NCBI RefSeq assembly: GCF_016616885.1
Contig: NZ_CP067102.1
Location: 558,001-622,000 of the forward strand
DNA: 64,000 nucleotides
Direction of reading: 5' to 3'
Origin: Bradyrhizobium diazoefficiens
GTDB lineage: Bacteria; Pseudomonadota; Alphaproteobacteria; Rhizobiales; Xanthobacteraceae
Shown: piece by piece, positions 31,787 through 40,827 of the stretch
How positions within the stretch are numbered: the stretch's first letter is position 1
Layout of the letters: each line of letters starts with the position of its first letter
Program-made: the position numbers and the translations under genes
The notes under the pieces: generated by a model
Databases searched by the model: none
What the model was told of the DNA's origin: nothing
What the model saw: only the letters and a program-made list of their open reading frames with translations

Positions 31787-33058
31787 ATGTTCGATAAAAC
31801 TTACCGACAGCGCCTCGAAACTGATCTTGCGCAGTGGGAGGCCGATGGCGTGATTGCGCCGGCGGCCGCCGCGTCCATTCGCAATGCGCTGCCGCCGCTT
31901 TCGCCGGGCATCAACATCGCGGTTGTCGTTGCCATCGTCGGCGGCCTGTTGATCGCGGCCGCATTCCTCGCCTTCGTCGCGGCGCACTGGACCGAGATTG
32001 CGCGGCTGCTGCGCTTTGCGATTCTGCTTGCCGGCATGATCGTCGCCGGCGGTCTTGGCGCGTGGTTCGCCGCGACAGGCCGGATTGTTCTCGCCGATCT
32101 CTGCGCGAGCATCGGCGCCATCATCTTCGGCGCGGGCATCGCTCTGGTCGGCCAGATGTATCATCTCGGCGACGATTTTGCCGGCGGCATGCTGTTGTGG
32201 TCGATCGGCGCCTTCGCCGCAGCGCTGCTGACCGGCTCGCGCGGCGCACTCGCAGTCGGGCTTGCCGCCGCCTGCATTTGGACCTGCATGCGCGTCTATG
32301 ATGCGCCGGACGCCCTTCACCTTCAGTTCGCGGTGCTCTGGCTCATTGCCGCCGCTGTCGCGTTCGCGTGGAATTCTCGGGTCGCCGCTCACCTCGTTGC
32401 GATCGCGGTGCTTCCATGGTGGATCGCGACGTCGCTTCGCTACGACTTCGACGCTGCCCAGCCAACCTTCGTGCTGGCGAACGGCGCGGCCCTGCTGTTC
32501 GGCGCCGGGCTCGCGATCGCCGCGGCGCCGTCGCCGCGGGCGCTCCGGCTTGGGTCCGTCCTGGCGGCCTACGGCGCGTTCTCGCTGGCCGTCGTCGCCT
32601 TCCTGGAGGTGACAACGGTCGTTGACCTCTTCCGGTTTCGGACCGGCACGGCGCCGGCTCAGCCGCTATGGGCAATTCTGTGCGGGATCGCAGGCGTGAT
32701 GCTTGCGCTCGCGTCCGCCGGCATCACCAGGCGTCCCGGCGAAGTCCTGGCCGCATGTGCGATCGGGCTCGTGCTGCTCGCGGCTCCGCTCTGGCCTGCA
32801 GGCCGAACCGGTGATCCATGGTTCGCTTATGCCGCGCTGCTCTGCGCCATGCTGTGCCTCGTCGTCTCCGGCGTGCTCGATGATGTGCGTCCAAGGATCG
32901 TTGCTGGCTGGCTCGGGATCGCCGGCGTCATCGCTGCGATCACCTGGGCGGTGAAGGGCTCGCTGCTGCGCCGCTCGGCCTTCCTGGCGGTGACTGGCGT
33001 CGTCGCCGTCGCATTCGCAACCGCGCTCAATCGCGCGCTGCCGAGGGCCACGCGATGA
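31787..33058 (+). CDS. DUF2157 multi-pass membrane protein
   Basis: 423 residues. A short cytoplasmic start with YRQRLETDLAQWEADGVIAP, the typical DUF2157 entry helix, then roughly twelve hydrophobic helices to the end. Function of the family is not established. Its stop overlaps the start of the GDYXXLXY gene by four bases (ATGA), the usual companion, so the two proteins probably form one inner-membrane system. Confidence 0.85.
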   Translation: MFDKTYRQRLETDLAQWEADGVIAPAAAASIRNALPPLSPGINIAVVVAIVGGLLIAAAFLAFVAAHWTEIARLLRFAILLAGMIVAGGLGAWFAATGRIVLADLCASIGAIIFGAGIALVGQMYHLGDDFAGGMLLWSIGAFAAALLTGSRGALAVGLAAACIWTCMRVYDAPDALHLQFAVLWLIAAAVAFAWNSRVAAHLVAIAVLPWWIATSLRYDFDAAQPTFVLANGAALLFGAGLAIAAAPSPRALRLGSVLAAYGAFSLAVVAFLEVTTVVDLFRFRTGTAPAQPLWAILCGIAGVMLALASAGITRRPGEVLAACAIGLVLLAAPLWPAGRTGDPWFAYAALLCAMLCLVVSGVLDDVRPRIVAGWLGIAGVIAAITWAVKGSLLRRSAFLAVTGVVAVAFATALNRALPRATR

Positions 33059-33651
33059 TCGGGTCGATCACAAAATTCTGGGCCCGCCTCCCGAAAGCCG
33101 TGCTGTTCGGTGCCGCCATCCTGCTTCAATGCGCGATATTGGTTCTGATGGTCGCCGATCGCGTACGGATCCTGCGCGAGGGTACCGAGGTGACCTTGCA
33201 GACCCGGCCCGTCGATCCCCGCGATCTCTTGCGCGGCGACTATGTCGTGCTCGGCTACGACATTTCGCAAGTGGCGGCAGGTGCGCTCGCGGGGCAGCCG
33301 ACGGCCGAGCGCAATCCCGTCATGTTCGTCAAGCTCGCGCCTGATGCCAACGGCCTCTATCAGGCCGTTTCCGTGCATGCGGAGCCTGTGACGGTCACGG
33401 CGCCTGAGGTGCTGATCCGGGGCCGCATCGTTTACTCCTGCGGCTCGACCAGCCGCACCTTCTGCGACAAGCTGCAGATCAGATACGGCCTCGAAAGCTA
33501 TTTCGTGCCGGAAGGCGAGGGCAAGAAGCTCGAGCAGGCCCGCAACCAGCAGAAGCTGCGCGTCGTCGCCGCCGTGCTGCCCTCGGGCCGCGCCGCCATC
33601 AAGCGGTTGCTGCTCGACGGCGAGCCGGTCTATGAAGAGCCGTGGTACTAG
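33055..33651 (+). CDS. GDYXXLXY-domain protein
   Basis: 198 residues. One N-terminal membrane helix (PKAVLFGAAILLQCAILVLMV), then an extracytoplasmic domain with the name-giving PRDLLRGDYVVLGYDIS. C-terminal signature RYGLESYFVPEGEGKKLE. Families of this type are found next to DUF2157/DUF4401 membrane proteins, as here; their role is unknown. Its stop shares the palindromic CTAG with the convergent MocR gene stop. Confidence 0.87.
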   Translation: MIGSITKFWARLPKAVLFGAAILLQCAILVLMVADRVRILREGTEVTLQTRPVDPRDLLRGDYVVLGYDISQVAAGALAGQPTAERNPVMFVKLAPDANGLYQAVSVHAEPVTVTAPEVLIRGRIVYSCGSTSRTFCDKLQIRYGLESYFVPEGEGKKLEQARNQQKLRVVAAVLPSGRAAIKRLLLDGEPVYEEPWY

Positions 33652-35069
33652 CGGCTGGGCCGCGCCTTCAACGCCCGTCGCAGCACGTCCCACATCCGCG
33701 GATCGCTCATATGCGCCACGTTGAACCGCATGGCATTCGACGCCGATTGCGACACGCTGAACACATTGCCCGGCGCGAGTACCACGTCCTGTTCGAGCGC
33801 GGCGCGCGCAACCGCTGTGGCATCCTGCCCGTCGGCGAGGCGGCACCAGAGGAAGAAGCCGCCGCGCGGTATCAGCCATGGCTCGATGCCCAACGCCCCG
33901 AGTTTTCGCGCGATCTCTCGACGAGTCCGCGTGAGCTTTTGCCTGAGCTCGTCCATGTGCTTGCGGTAGCCGCCGCCGGCCAGGACTTTCGCGATGATCT
34001 CGGTTGCGACCGGGCTCGGGCCACCAAAACTGGTCGCGACCTGGAGATCGACGAGATGCTCGACCCAATCGGCGCGCGCGGCGATGTAGCCGCAGCGCAC
34101 CGAGGCCGACAGCGTCTTGGAGAAGCTGCCGATCCGGATCACGCGGTTCAGTCCATCCAGCGCGGCCAAGCGCGGCGATCGCTCCGGCTCGAAGTCGCCA
34201 AAAATGTCGTCCTCGATGATGGTGAGATCGTGCGCGGCGGCCGCGGTCAACAGCCGGTGCGCGGTCTGAAGCGAGAGCGTCGCGCCGGTCGGATTGTGCA
34301 GCGCTGAATTGGTGATGTAGAGCCGTGGCCGCTCGCTGCCAAGAATCTGCTCGAAGCGCGCGACATCGGGGCCCGACGGCGTGTAGGGTACGCTTACGAT
34401 TTTCGCCTGATGCGCGCGCAGCAGCGCACGGAAATTGAAGTAGCAGGGATCGTCGACCAGCACGGTGTCGCCGGGACGAAGCAGGAAGCGGCAAATCAGG
34501 TCGCTTGCCTGCGTGCCCGAACCCGTCAGCATCAGCTGGCTGATCGAGGCCTCGATCTCGTCTTCGGCGAGGCGCGCGAGCAGCAGCCGGCGCAGCGCGA
34601 GCGAGCCGGATGTCGAGCCGTAATTGGTCAGCACGCTCGCGTCGGTGCGGGCAAGCGCGCGGGTGCCGCGCCGCAGCGCCGCTTCCGGCATCCACTCCGG
34701 TGGCAGCCAGCCGCAACCGGGTTTGGGCACGGCCGCGTCAGCATCAAGCGATTGCCTGGAGACCCAGAACGGATCGACCGCCCGGTCGCGGCGCGGCTCG
34801 ACCTCGGTCAAGGCGAACGGCGGCGTGACCGTCGGTGACACATAGAAGCCGGAACCGCGGCGAGCGCGGATCAGCCCCTCGGCGGCGAGGCGATCATAGG
34901 CTTCCACCACCGTGGACGGCGAGACCCCCATCACGGCGGCAAGGCTGCGGATCGACGGCAGGCGGTCGCCGGCACCGAGCGCGCGTCCGGCGATCTTGGC
35001 GCGGATCGCGCTCATCACGTCGATGGTCCGGGTGCCGCCGCGACCCTTCGAATGCGCCTCGCTGTCCAA
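33648..35069 (-). CDS. MocR/PdxR-type GntR regulator with aminotransferase domain
   Basis: About 473 residues if translation begins at a TTG (LDSEAHSKGRGG); longer readings run into the neighbour's promoter. N-terminal winged helix (DVMSAIRAKIAGRALGAGDR, PSIRSLAAVMGVSPSTVVEA), then a fold-type I aminotransferase-like domain with the PLP lysine in RIGSFSKTLSASVRCGY and the aspartate in IIEDDIFGDFEPE. MocR proteins sense PLP or an amino compound and control a divergent gene; here that is an EamA exporter, so export of an amino acid or vitamin B6-related compound is a sensible guess. Confidence 0.88.
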   Translation of the reverse strand: MDSEAHSKGRGGTRTIDVMSAIRAKIAGRALGAGDRLPSIRSLAAVMGVSPSTVVEAYDRLAAEGLIRARRGSGFYVSPTVTPPFALTEVEPRRDRAVDPFWVSRQSLDADAAVPKPGCGWLPPEWMPEAALRRGTRALARTDASVLTNYGSTSGSLALRRLLLARLAEDEIEASISQLMLTGSGTQASDLICRFLLRPGDTVLVDDPCYFNFRALLRAHQAKIVSVPYTPSGPDVARFEQILGSERPRLYITNSALHNPTGATLSLQTAHRLLTAAAAHDLTIIEDDIFGDFEPERSPRLAALDGLNRVIRIGSFSKTLSASVRCGYIAARADWVEHLVDLQVATSFGGPSPVATEIIAKVLAGGGYRKHMDELRQKLTRTRREIARKLGALGIEPWLIPRGGFFLWCRLADGQDATAVARAALEQDVVLAPGNVFSVSQSASNAMRFNVAHMSDPRMWDVLRRALKARPSR

Positions 35070-35104
35070 AGTGTACGACCTTCTGAACCCATACAGTTTC
35101 GCCA

Positions 35105-35126
35105 GATTGTACTGGATTGTCACTGG
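35105..35126. promoter_or_regulatory. direct repeats in the MocR/EamA divergent promoter
   Basis: GATTGTACTGG is followed directly by GATTGTCACTGG, sharing one G. MocR regulators bind direct repeats, and this pair lies midway between the two divergent starts. Assignment as the operator is inferred. Confidence 0.45.
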
Positions 35127-35177
35127 TCTCGCCACCGCCGGAGCCCGAAGATCGCAACTCAAGGAAGTGGGACGGAC

Positions 35178-36038
35178 ATGCAACCTGCGGGCAGCGGCTG
35201 GGGCAACGGGCTTCTTGGCGTCATCATCTTCAGCGGATCGCTACCGGCGACGCGCGTCGCGGTCGGCGGCTTCTCGGCGCTGTTCTTGACGTCGGCGCGA
35301 GCAATCATTGCGGCGCTGATCGGCGCGGCCGTGCTCGGCCTGCTGCGCCAGGCTTGGCCGGAACGCAGGCATCTCGCCTCGCTGACCATCGTCTCCATCG
35401 GCGTCGTGGTCGGCTTCCCCTTGCTGACGGCGCTGGCGCTCCAGCACATCACCTCGGCGCATTCGATCGTGTTCATCGGCCTGCTGCCGCTGTCGACCGC
35501 GGTCTTCGCCGTGCTGCGTGGCGGCGAACGGCCGCAGCCGCTGTTCTGGCTGTTCGCAATTCTCGGCAGCGCCACGGTGGCAGGCTTTGCCCTCTCGAAT
35601 GACGGCACCGCATCAGTCACCGGCGATCTCCTGATGGTGGCCGCGATCGTGCTGTGCGGGCTCGGCTATGCCGAGGGTGCTGCGCTGTCGCGCCGGATCG
35701 GCGGCTGGCAGGTGATCTCCTGGGCGTTGCTGCTGGCGCTGCCGCTGATGCTGCCCGTCATGATCTGGTCCTGGCCGTCGACATGGAGCAGCGTCGGTGC
35801 GCCGGCCTGGATCGGGCTCGCTTATGTCTCGATCTTCAGCATGTTCGTCGGGTTCATCTTCTGGTATCGCGGCCTCGCAATCGGCGGCATCGCGCGCGTC
35901 GGCCAGTTGCAACAGCTGCAGCCCTTCTTCGGCCTCGCACTGGCCGGCTTCCTGCTGCACGAGCCGGTCGCATGGAGCATGATCGTCGCGACCGCGCTCG
36001 TGGTCGTCTGCGTCTTCTTCGCGCGGCGGTATGCCTGA
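35178..36038 (+). CDS. EamA/DMT-superfamily exporter
   Basis: 286 residues from MQPAGSGWGNG. Ten predicted membrane helices in two EamA halves; repeat landmarks include FSGSLPATRVAVGGF (proline after helix 1), LALQHITSAHSIVFIGLLPL and the QLQQLQPFFGLALAGFLLHE at the end. Likely exports a small metabolite. Divergent from, and probably controlled by, the MocR-type regulator. Confidence 0.87.
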   Translation: MQPAGSGWGNGLLGVIIFSGSLPATRVAVGGFSALFLTSARAIIAALIGAAVLGLLRQAWPERRHLASLTIVSIGVVVGFPLLTALALQHITSAHSIVFIGLLPLSTAVFAVLRGGERPQPLFWLFAILGSATVAGFALSNDGTASVTGDLLMVAAIVLCGLGYAEGAALSRRIGGWQVISWALLLALPLMLPVMIWSWPSTWSSVGAPAWIGLAYVSIFSMFVGFIFWYRGLAIGGIARVGQLQQLQPFFGLALAGFLLHEPVAWSMIVATALVVVCVFFARRYA

Positions 36039-36050
36039 GGCTTTCGCGCA

Positions 36051-37265
36051 TCACGCCTGATCCATCACCGTCCGCGTCAGCGAGCTCCGCGCAAATTTCT
36101 TGAGCGGCATCGGCTTTCCGAACAGGAAGCCTTGCACAAGATCGAAGCCGAGCTCATTCGCTGCGACGAGGTCGGCGCGGCTCTCGATGCCCTGGGCGGC
36201 AGCGCGTGCGCCATAGCCTTGAGCGAGCTCGACGATGTGACGGCACACCGTGCGCTTGAGACGGTCGTTGGCGCTGCCGGTCACGAAGTGGCGGTCGGCC
36301 TTCAGCTTGATAAAGGGGATCTTGTCGAGATCCATCAGCGACGGCCAATTGGCGCCGAGATTGTCGATCGACAGGCCAATATTGTGCAGGCGCATCTCGC
36401 GCGAGATTTCGGTCAGGAGCTCGAGATCGCGGATCGCTTCCTCGCTGTTGATCTCGATCGTCAATCCGCCGAACGCAGGATGCGTCGGCACGCGGCGGCA
36501 GAGGTCGCGCACGGCCTGCGGTTCCTTCAGATACGATGTGGGCAGGTGGATCGAGAGATCGACCTGGCTTTGCCGCTCCAGCAGATAGTGCCAGTCCTGC
36601 ACCGCGCGTTCGATCACGAACTCCGAGAGATCGCGCAGATGCGGATCGTGCTCTTCGGGGATGAAATAGGCCGGCGGCACCACGCCCCAGGTCGGATGGC
36701 GCATCCGCACCAGTGCCTCGGCGCCGCAGCGGATCAGCGTGCGCGCGTCGATCTTGGGCTGGTACCAGAGCTCGAGCCAGCCGGCATGCAGGGCCTCGCC
36801 GACGTGCACGGCCGGGCTCGGCGCCGGCTCGTCCGGCAGCAGCATCGCGACGCGATCGCGCAGCGTCTCCGCGGCAAAGGGCGTGGTGAGCGGCGGCAGC
36901 ATCGCGAGGCCATATTCCTCCCCGACCTGCTGCACGGCCTTCACGATGATCGACTCGCGGGCGCCGACGGTCAGGACCTTGCCGTCGAAGGCCTCGCGCA
37001 CCAGCGTTTCCAGAAATGTGCCGGGCTCGATGCCGTCTGCGGCGACTCCGAAAAGAATCAGATCCGGCAGCTCGCCGGCGAGCACGGTCTTCAGCTCGTC
37101 GGCGCTGGCACATTCGCTGGTGACGAAGCCAAGATCCTCCAGCACCTCGGCGAGAAACGCGCGCAGATGGCGCTTGCCGTCGGCGACACATGCGCGCGGC
37201 GTTACTTTTCGCCGTCCGAAGGTTTTGGGCCTTCGTCCGGCGAGCTCTACAATTTCATCGTTCAT
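36051..37265 (-). CDS. degenerate receiver-EAL protein
   Basis: 404 residues. The receiver-like domain (about 22-140) has no phospho-acceptor: the site after PDLILF is G73. The EAL domain (about 150-395) keeps the name motif GAEALVRMRHP (183-185), but the catalytic DDFGTG is SIDNLGAN (D301, N302), the AEGVE motif is AAQGIES (Q358), and KID is KAD. It therefore likely binds c-di-GMP or a partner without hydrolysing it. The start at MNDEIVELAG is preceded by GGGAG. First gene of the signalling island. Confidence 0.85.
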   Translation of the reverse strand: MNDEIVELAGRRPKTFGRRKVTPRACVADGKRHLRAFLAEVLEDLGFVTSECASADELKTVLAGELPDLILFGVAADGIEPGTFLETLVREAFDGKVLTVGARESIIVKAVQQVGEEYGLAMLPPLTTPFAAETLRDRVAMLLPDEPAPSPAVHVGEALHAGWLELWYQPKIDARTLIRCGAEALVRMRHPTWGVVPPAYFIPEEHDPHLRDLSEFVIERAVQDWHYLLERQSQVDLSIHLPTSYLKEPQAVRDLCRRVPTHPAFGGLTIEINSEEAIRDLELLTEISREMRLHNIGLSIDNLGANWPSLMDLDKIPFIKLKADRHFVTGSANDRLKRTVCRHIVELAQGYGARAAAQGIESRADLVAANELGFDLVQGFLFGKPMPLKKFARSSLTRTVMDQA

Positions 37266-37548
37266 CGCAAACCACTCCCGTTCCGCGACCGGTGTTAGCG
37301 ATGGGAGCAGTTTCAAATAAGGAGGGCTTCGGTCGATTGTTGAATTATCTGGGTAACGTTAAAGCCCCCATCATTTCTAAAATTGTTCGGATCTCGTTCG
37401 AGAAGTTTTTACGTCTGTCGGCGCACTGCGCATCCGCGTGCGACAATCATGCAAGATTTTCCCGAACGTGAAGTTCGGCAGCGGGCGCGGCCGTGTCCTG
37501 TAATTGGACGAAGCTGCGCGCGCTTCGCCCAATTGAATAATGGACGCC

Positions 37549-37974
37549 TCAATTGGCTGCGGCTTTGTCGTGCTCGGCCATGCCGACCGGCTTGTAGTCA
37601 TAGGTCGGATAGAACTCGGTGCGGTACGGGCCCCACGCCGTGTCCTCGATGATGCGGTTGACCTCGCGCAGCCGCGAGGCCGGCAGCCGCAGCGTGACCA
37701 CCTGGCCGATGCCCATCATCACGTACCAGCTTACGACCTCTACGCCCGCCGGTGGAAAGGCTTTGCGGAAGCCCTGCTTGTCGAGTTGCGCATTCAGCTC
37801 ACTGAGCGGACGCGACTGGTCGTGCTTGAAGAATACGGTGAGCAGGACGGCATTGTCGGCGGTCGGCGCGGCGTTGCCCGGAGGCGGCGCCGTCTGCGCC
37901 ATCGCTGGCGAAGTGAGCACGTACGCTCCCATGAGCCACGCCATCACCGTCAACATCAGTCGGATCGATCCCAT
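37549..37974 (-). CDS. small secreted protein, function unknown
   Basis: 141 residues with a clear signal peptide (LMLTVMAWLMGAYVLTSPAMA). The mature part is about 115 residues with LLTVFFKHDQSRPLSELNAQ and VEVVSWYVMMGIGQVVTLRL, suggesting a small alpha/beta fold in the periplasm. I do not recognise a named family. The 283-bp region before it, back to the REC-EAL start, contains only a modest AT-rich stretch (37317-37400), probably promoter DNA. Confidence 0.7.
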   Translation of the reverse strand: MGSIRLMLTVMAWLMGAYVLTSPAMAQTAPPPGNAAPTADNAVLLTVFFKHDQSRPLSELNAQLDKQGFRKAFPPAGVEVVSWYVMMGIGQVVTLRLPASRLREVNRIIEDTAWGPYRTEFYPTYDYKPVGMAEHDKAAAN

Positions 37975-38314
37975 CGCCAGTGTCCTTTTTCAATGCAGCA
38001 TGCGATGCATCGGAGAATAGGGGCGACAGGTTCCGTCCACGAATTCATTTTCGCGCGATGCGCGCATGTTCCGGCGTCGCGCGTGACAGTTATGCGACAA
38101 CTCGCCCGGCTGCCGAGCCGACAAGTGTGAAGCACCTCACATGCGTATTGCGACACCTGCGCTATTGGTCCGACTAGCCGGTGGTGGGCTGTTAGGGATT
38201 GCAGCTATGACGACGCGGCGGATGATCTATTGGTGGTTCAGGTTCGTCATGTCAGGGCGATTTCTCGATCGCTTCCTGTGCCTGCCGCACGCGCCCGAAT
38301 AGCCCCAAGGAGAA
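37975..38314. other. intergenic region without recognisable gene
   Basis: 340 bases between two minus-strand genes. All frames are short or overlap flanking genes. It must contain the promoter of the small secreted protein and the 3' end of the 387-residue protein gene. I see no strong terminator hairpin. Confidence 0.5.
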
Positions 38315-39478
38315 TCAGGTGGCCCCGATCAATTTGCGGAGCGCCGCCGCGCCGTCCTGCACGGCGTCGCGGCCCTTCCAGGCCAGATAGCTCAGCTTGC
38401 CGCCCAGCGTCTCTTGGCTGCGCAGCCGGCGTGATCCCAGGATGTGACCGACATTGGCGGGGAAGCGGCTGACCTCGGCCGACACGAGCGCCGCAATGGC
38501 GTCCATCAGTTGCTGAAGCCGGACGCCCCATTGGCTCTGCTCGATGCCGTCGATGCGAAGCTTGAGCGCATGTTCGGCGTCGTAGATTTCGGTGAGCAGG
38601 TCGCGTGCGACGAGGAAACGGTTGTGGCGGAGTGCGATCCGCAGGGCGATGCGCTTGTCGTCGAGCCGGTCGAGCACCATGGGAACGACGCAGGCATAGG
38701 GCGCCGCGGCAACCTCGGCAGCGCTCTTGCTCGCGGCCGCCTTGGTCGCAAGGTATATGAGTTGCCAGAATGTCTTCAGGCGCCTCGCCACCAGCGTCAG
38801 TGCAAAGGGCAGCGCATCGGCATTGGCCCTCCTGAAGGCGTCGAGCTGCGCGGTGATCTGGGCGACCTGGCCGTCGTCGAATTTCGTGATGGTCTCGGGC
38901 AGCTTCTCGTTGAACTTGGGCAGCGCGCTGCCGGCGCGCAGCACTTGCTGCATCTTCTTCACGTCGTCGAAGGCGGTGCGCGAAGCCGTGTATTGCGCGA
39001 GCTTGCCGCGCGCGAATTCGGTGCTCTCGGCCGAAGCGAGCGTGTTCTCGAGCACCTTGACGACCTTGACCTGAAAGGTCGTCGCGATCTTCAGCGCTTC
39101 CTTGGGATTGTTGGCGGTGACCTGGTCGTTGATCGCCTTGACGTAGTCGCGGGCCATGGTCGGCAGCAGATCACGGCAGATCCATTCCCAGATCGGGGTG
39201 AGCGTGTTGCGCGAGATGCGTCCCGCATTGGCGTGCTCGGGCGCGCCGTCGATCAGCAGCAGCTCGAGCGGTGCGAAGAAGTAGCGCGAAGGGCTGGTGG
39301 CGCGCGCCTGGGCCGATCCGTCCTTGCGGAACTCGGCGCGCAGCTTGGCCTGGACGCTGGCCGAGCCCGGCATGTCGATGCCGCACAGTTCGAGGCGCTC
39401 GAGTTCGCTGAGCAGACAGCTGCGCGACAGCGGCGTCAGCTTCTGCAGGAACTCCGAAAGCTCGTCGACCTCGTCCAT
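38315..39478 (-). CDS. conserved hypothetical protein, helical
   Basis: 387 residues from MDEVDELSEFLQKLTPLSRS. Entirely soluble and alpha-helical by composition, with no signal peptide or membrane segment. The segment LIDGAPEHANAGRISRNTLT, then PIWEWICRDLLPTMARDYV, looks conserved. I cannot name a family. Neighbours are signalling genes on both sides, so a cytoplasmic regulatory role is possible but only by context. Confidence 0.75.
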   Translation of the reverse strand: MDEVDELSEFLQKLTPLSRSCLLSELERLELCGIDMPGSASVQAKLRAEFRKDGSAQARATSPSRYFFAPLELLLIDGAPEHANAGRISRNTLTPIWEWICRDLLPTMARDYVKAINDQVTANNPKEALKIATTFQVKVVKVLENTLASAESTEFARGKLAQYTASRTAFDDVKKMQQVLRAGSALPKFNEKLPETITKFDDGQVAQITAQLDAFRRANADALPFALTLVARRLKTFWQLIYLATKAAASKSAAEVAAAPYACVVPMVLDRLDDKRIALRIALRHNRFLVARDLLTEIYDAEHALKLRIDGIEQSQWGVRLQQLMDAIAALVSAEVSRFPANVGHILGSRRLRSQETLGGKLSYLAWKGRDAVQDGAAALRKLIGAT

Positions 39479-39818
39479 GGCACGCAATCTCTCGCAACGA
39501 TTCCAGCAGGCCTTCCGGCCCAATGCATGGAGGCATTTGCGCGCTCTCAATTGTGACAAAGAGAAGCAGGTCGCCGTTAATTTATCGGTAAAATCCGGGG
39601 GCGCCGCGGGCGGGCGCGGCAGCGATCGTTAAGAAGGCGTTTGCCGTTCTGCCTGCGATTTAGGCAGGAATATCAACCCTGACAGAGCCAACCATGCGGG
39701 GATGCAAGCACAAATTGTGCCGATGCCGGCTTTTCGGCACAGAACTGACAAAATTACCGTAGTCTTACGGAGCAGAAAGTTAATCACAGATCGCCCCCGG
39801 TTCCGCTAAACGAGTCAC
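39479..39818. promoter_or_regulatory. divergent upstream region with small inverted repeats
   Basis: 340 bases between the helical protein (minus) and the LuxR-type gene (plus). It contains the inverted pairs CCTGC...GCAGG near 39650, TGCCGA...TCGGCA near 39720 and CCGTA-GTCT-TACGG near 39758. No coding frame is convincing. It should hold both promoters. Confidence 0.45.
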
Positions 39819-40439
39819 ATGGGGTCACAGAACGATACGGTTGCTGATTCGCGGCCGTCGGAATGGTTCGAAAGCAGCACTGCTCCGGCCGAAGAGCTGG
39901 ATTTCGTCCGGCTGAACGCCGCCCGTGCCAAGGCGGCCGACGAGATGGCCGCGGCCATCGCCCGCGAGCTCAACGGTCCGCTGACCGCACTCCTGCTCTA
40001 CATGGGCGAGATCAAGCACCACAGCGACCAGCTCGCGCCTGTTTCGGCTGACCGCGCCTATTTGCAGCAGGTGGTGCAGAATGCACTGGCGCAGACCGAG
40101 CGCGTCTGCGGCCTGGTCAAGCAGCTCGCCGGCTCCCACAAGGGCGCGTTGCCTGCGCCGCCCACGACCGAGGATGCCGAGATGAAGGCCGGCCGCGCGC
40201 TGCCGGCGCCGCGCGGGACGGGCTCCGAACTGTCGAGCCTGTCGGGCAAGCGGCTGACCAGGCGTGAGCGTGAAGTGCTGCGGCTGATCAGCGAAGGTTT
40301 TTCGAACAAGCAGGGGGCGCTGCGGATGCAGATCAGCCCGCGCACCTTCGAGAGTCATCGGGCCGAAGCGATGCGCAAGCTCGGCGCGCGCAACACCGCG
40401 GACCTCGTCCGCGCGGCGCTGCTGCATTCGATCGATTGA
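39819..40439 (+). CDS. LuxR-type regulator with HisKA-like segment lacking the histidine
   Basis: 206 residues. Residues 35-105 look like a histidine-kinase dimerisation helix pair: AAAIARELNGPLTALLLYMG matches the AHELNQPLTAI signature of FixL-like kinases, but the phospho-histidine position is R49. A linker follows, then a LuxR helix-turn-helix (about 146-204) with LTRREREVLRLISEGFSNKQ and SPRTFESHRAEAMRKLGARN. There is no ATPase domain and no receiver. It may dimerise with, or titrate, a real kinase, or simply use the helix pair to form a DNA-binding dimer. Confidence 0.85.
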   Translation: MGSQNDTVADSRPSEWFESSTAPAEELDFVRLNAARAKAADEMAAAIARELNGPLTALLLYMGEIKHHSDQLAPVSADRAYLQQVVQNALAQTERVCGLVKQLAGSHKGALPAPPTTEDAEMKAGRALPAPRGTGSELSSLSGKRLTRREREVLRLISEGFSNKQGALRMQISPRTFESHRAEAMRKLGARNTADLVRAALLHSID

Positions 40440-40480
40440 GGCTGTGGTCTCGCGGCGCCTTCGCGGCGGCGCGGTCGTGC

Positions 40481-40729
40481 CTAAAAATAGTCTTCGGCAA
40501 AGGGGCGCACGCGCGAATTGGGCCGCAATGCCTTCGGCTCTTCCTTCGGCGCATTCGGGATGATGGTGATGGTCCAGCGCGGCGGGATCGTCGAATCCTG
40601 CTCCAGCACCGAGCGGACAAAACCCGTCACCGTGGATTCGCCCGCCTTCACCGTGGCCATCCGGCCGTTGAACTGTGCGATGCGGAAGCGACGGACCTCT
40701 TTCTGATCCGCAGTCTCATAGGTGAACAT
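40481..40729 (-). CDS. small conserved protein, function unknown
   Basis: 82 residues, with an AGGAGGG ribosome binding site just before the ATG, which supports expression. Sequence features: FTYETADQKEVRRFRIAQFN, PPRWTITIIPNAPKEEPKAL and an acidic end, AEDYF. Mostly beta-strand by pattern; no membrane segment. Not recognised as a named family. It lies between the LuxR-type gene (convergent) and the Hpt gene. Confidence 0.7.
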   Translation of the reverse strand: MFTYETADQKEVRRFRIAQFNGRMATVKAGESTVTGFVRSVLEQDSTIPPRWTITIIPNAPKEEPKALRPNSRVRPFAEDYF

Positions 40730-40827
40730 GGAAACCCTCCTGGTTTCCGGCGACTATCGCCACCTATGATTAGTCATCGGTGAAAATTGCAAACCGTATA
40801 AGTACGGCGGGGTGCAGGTGGGGATGG

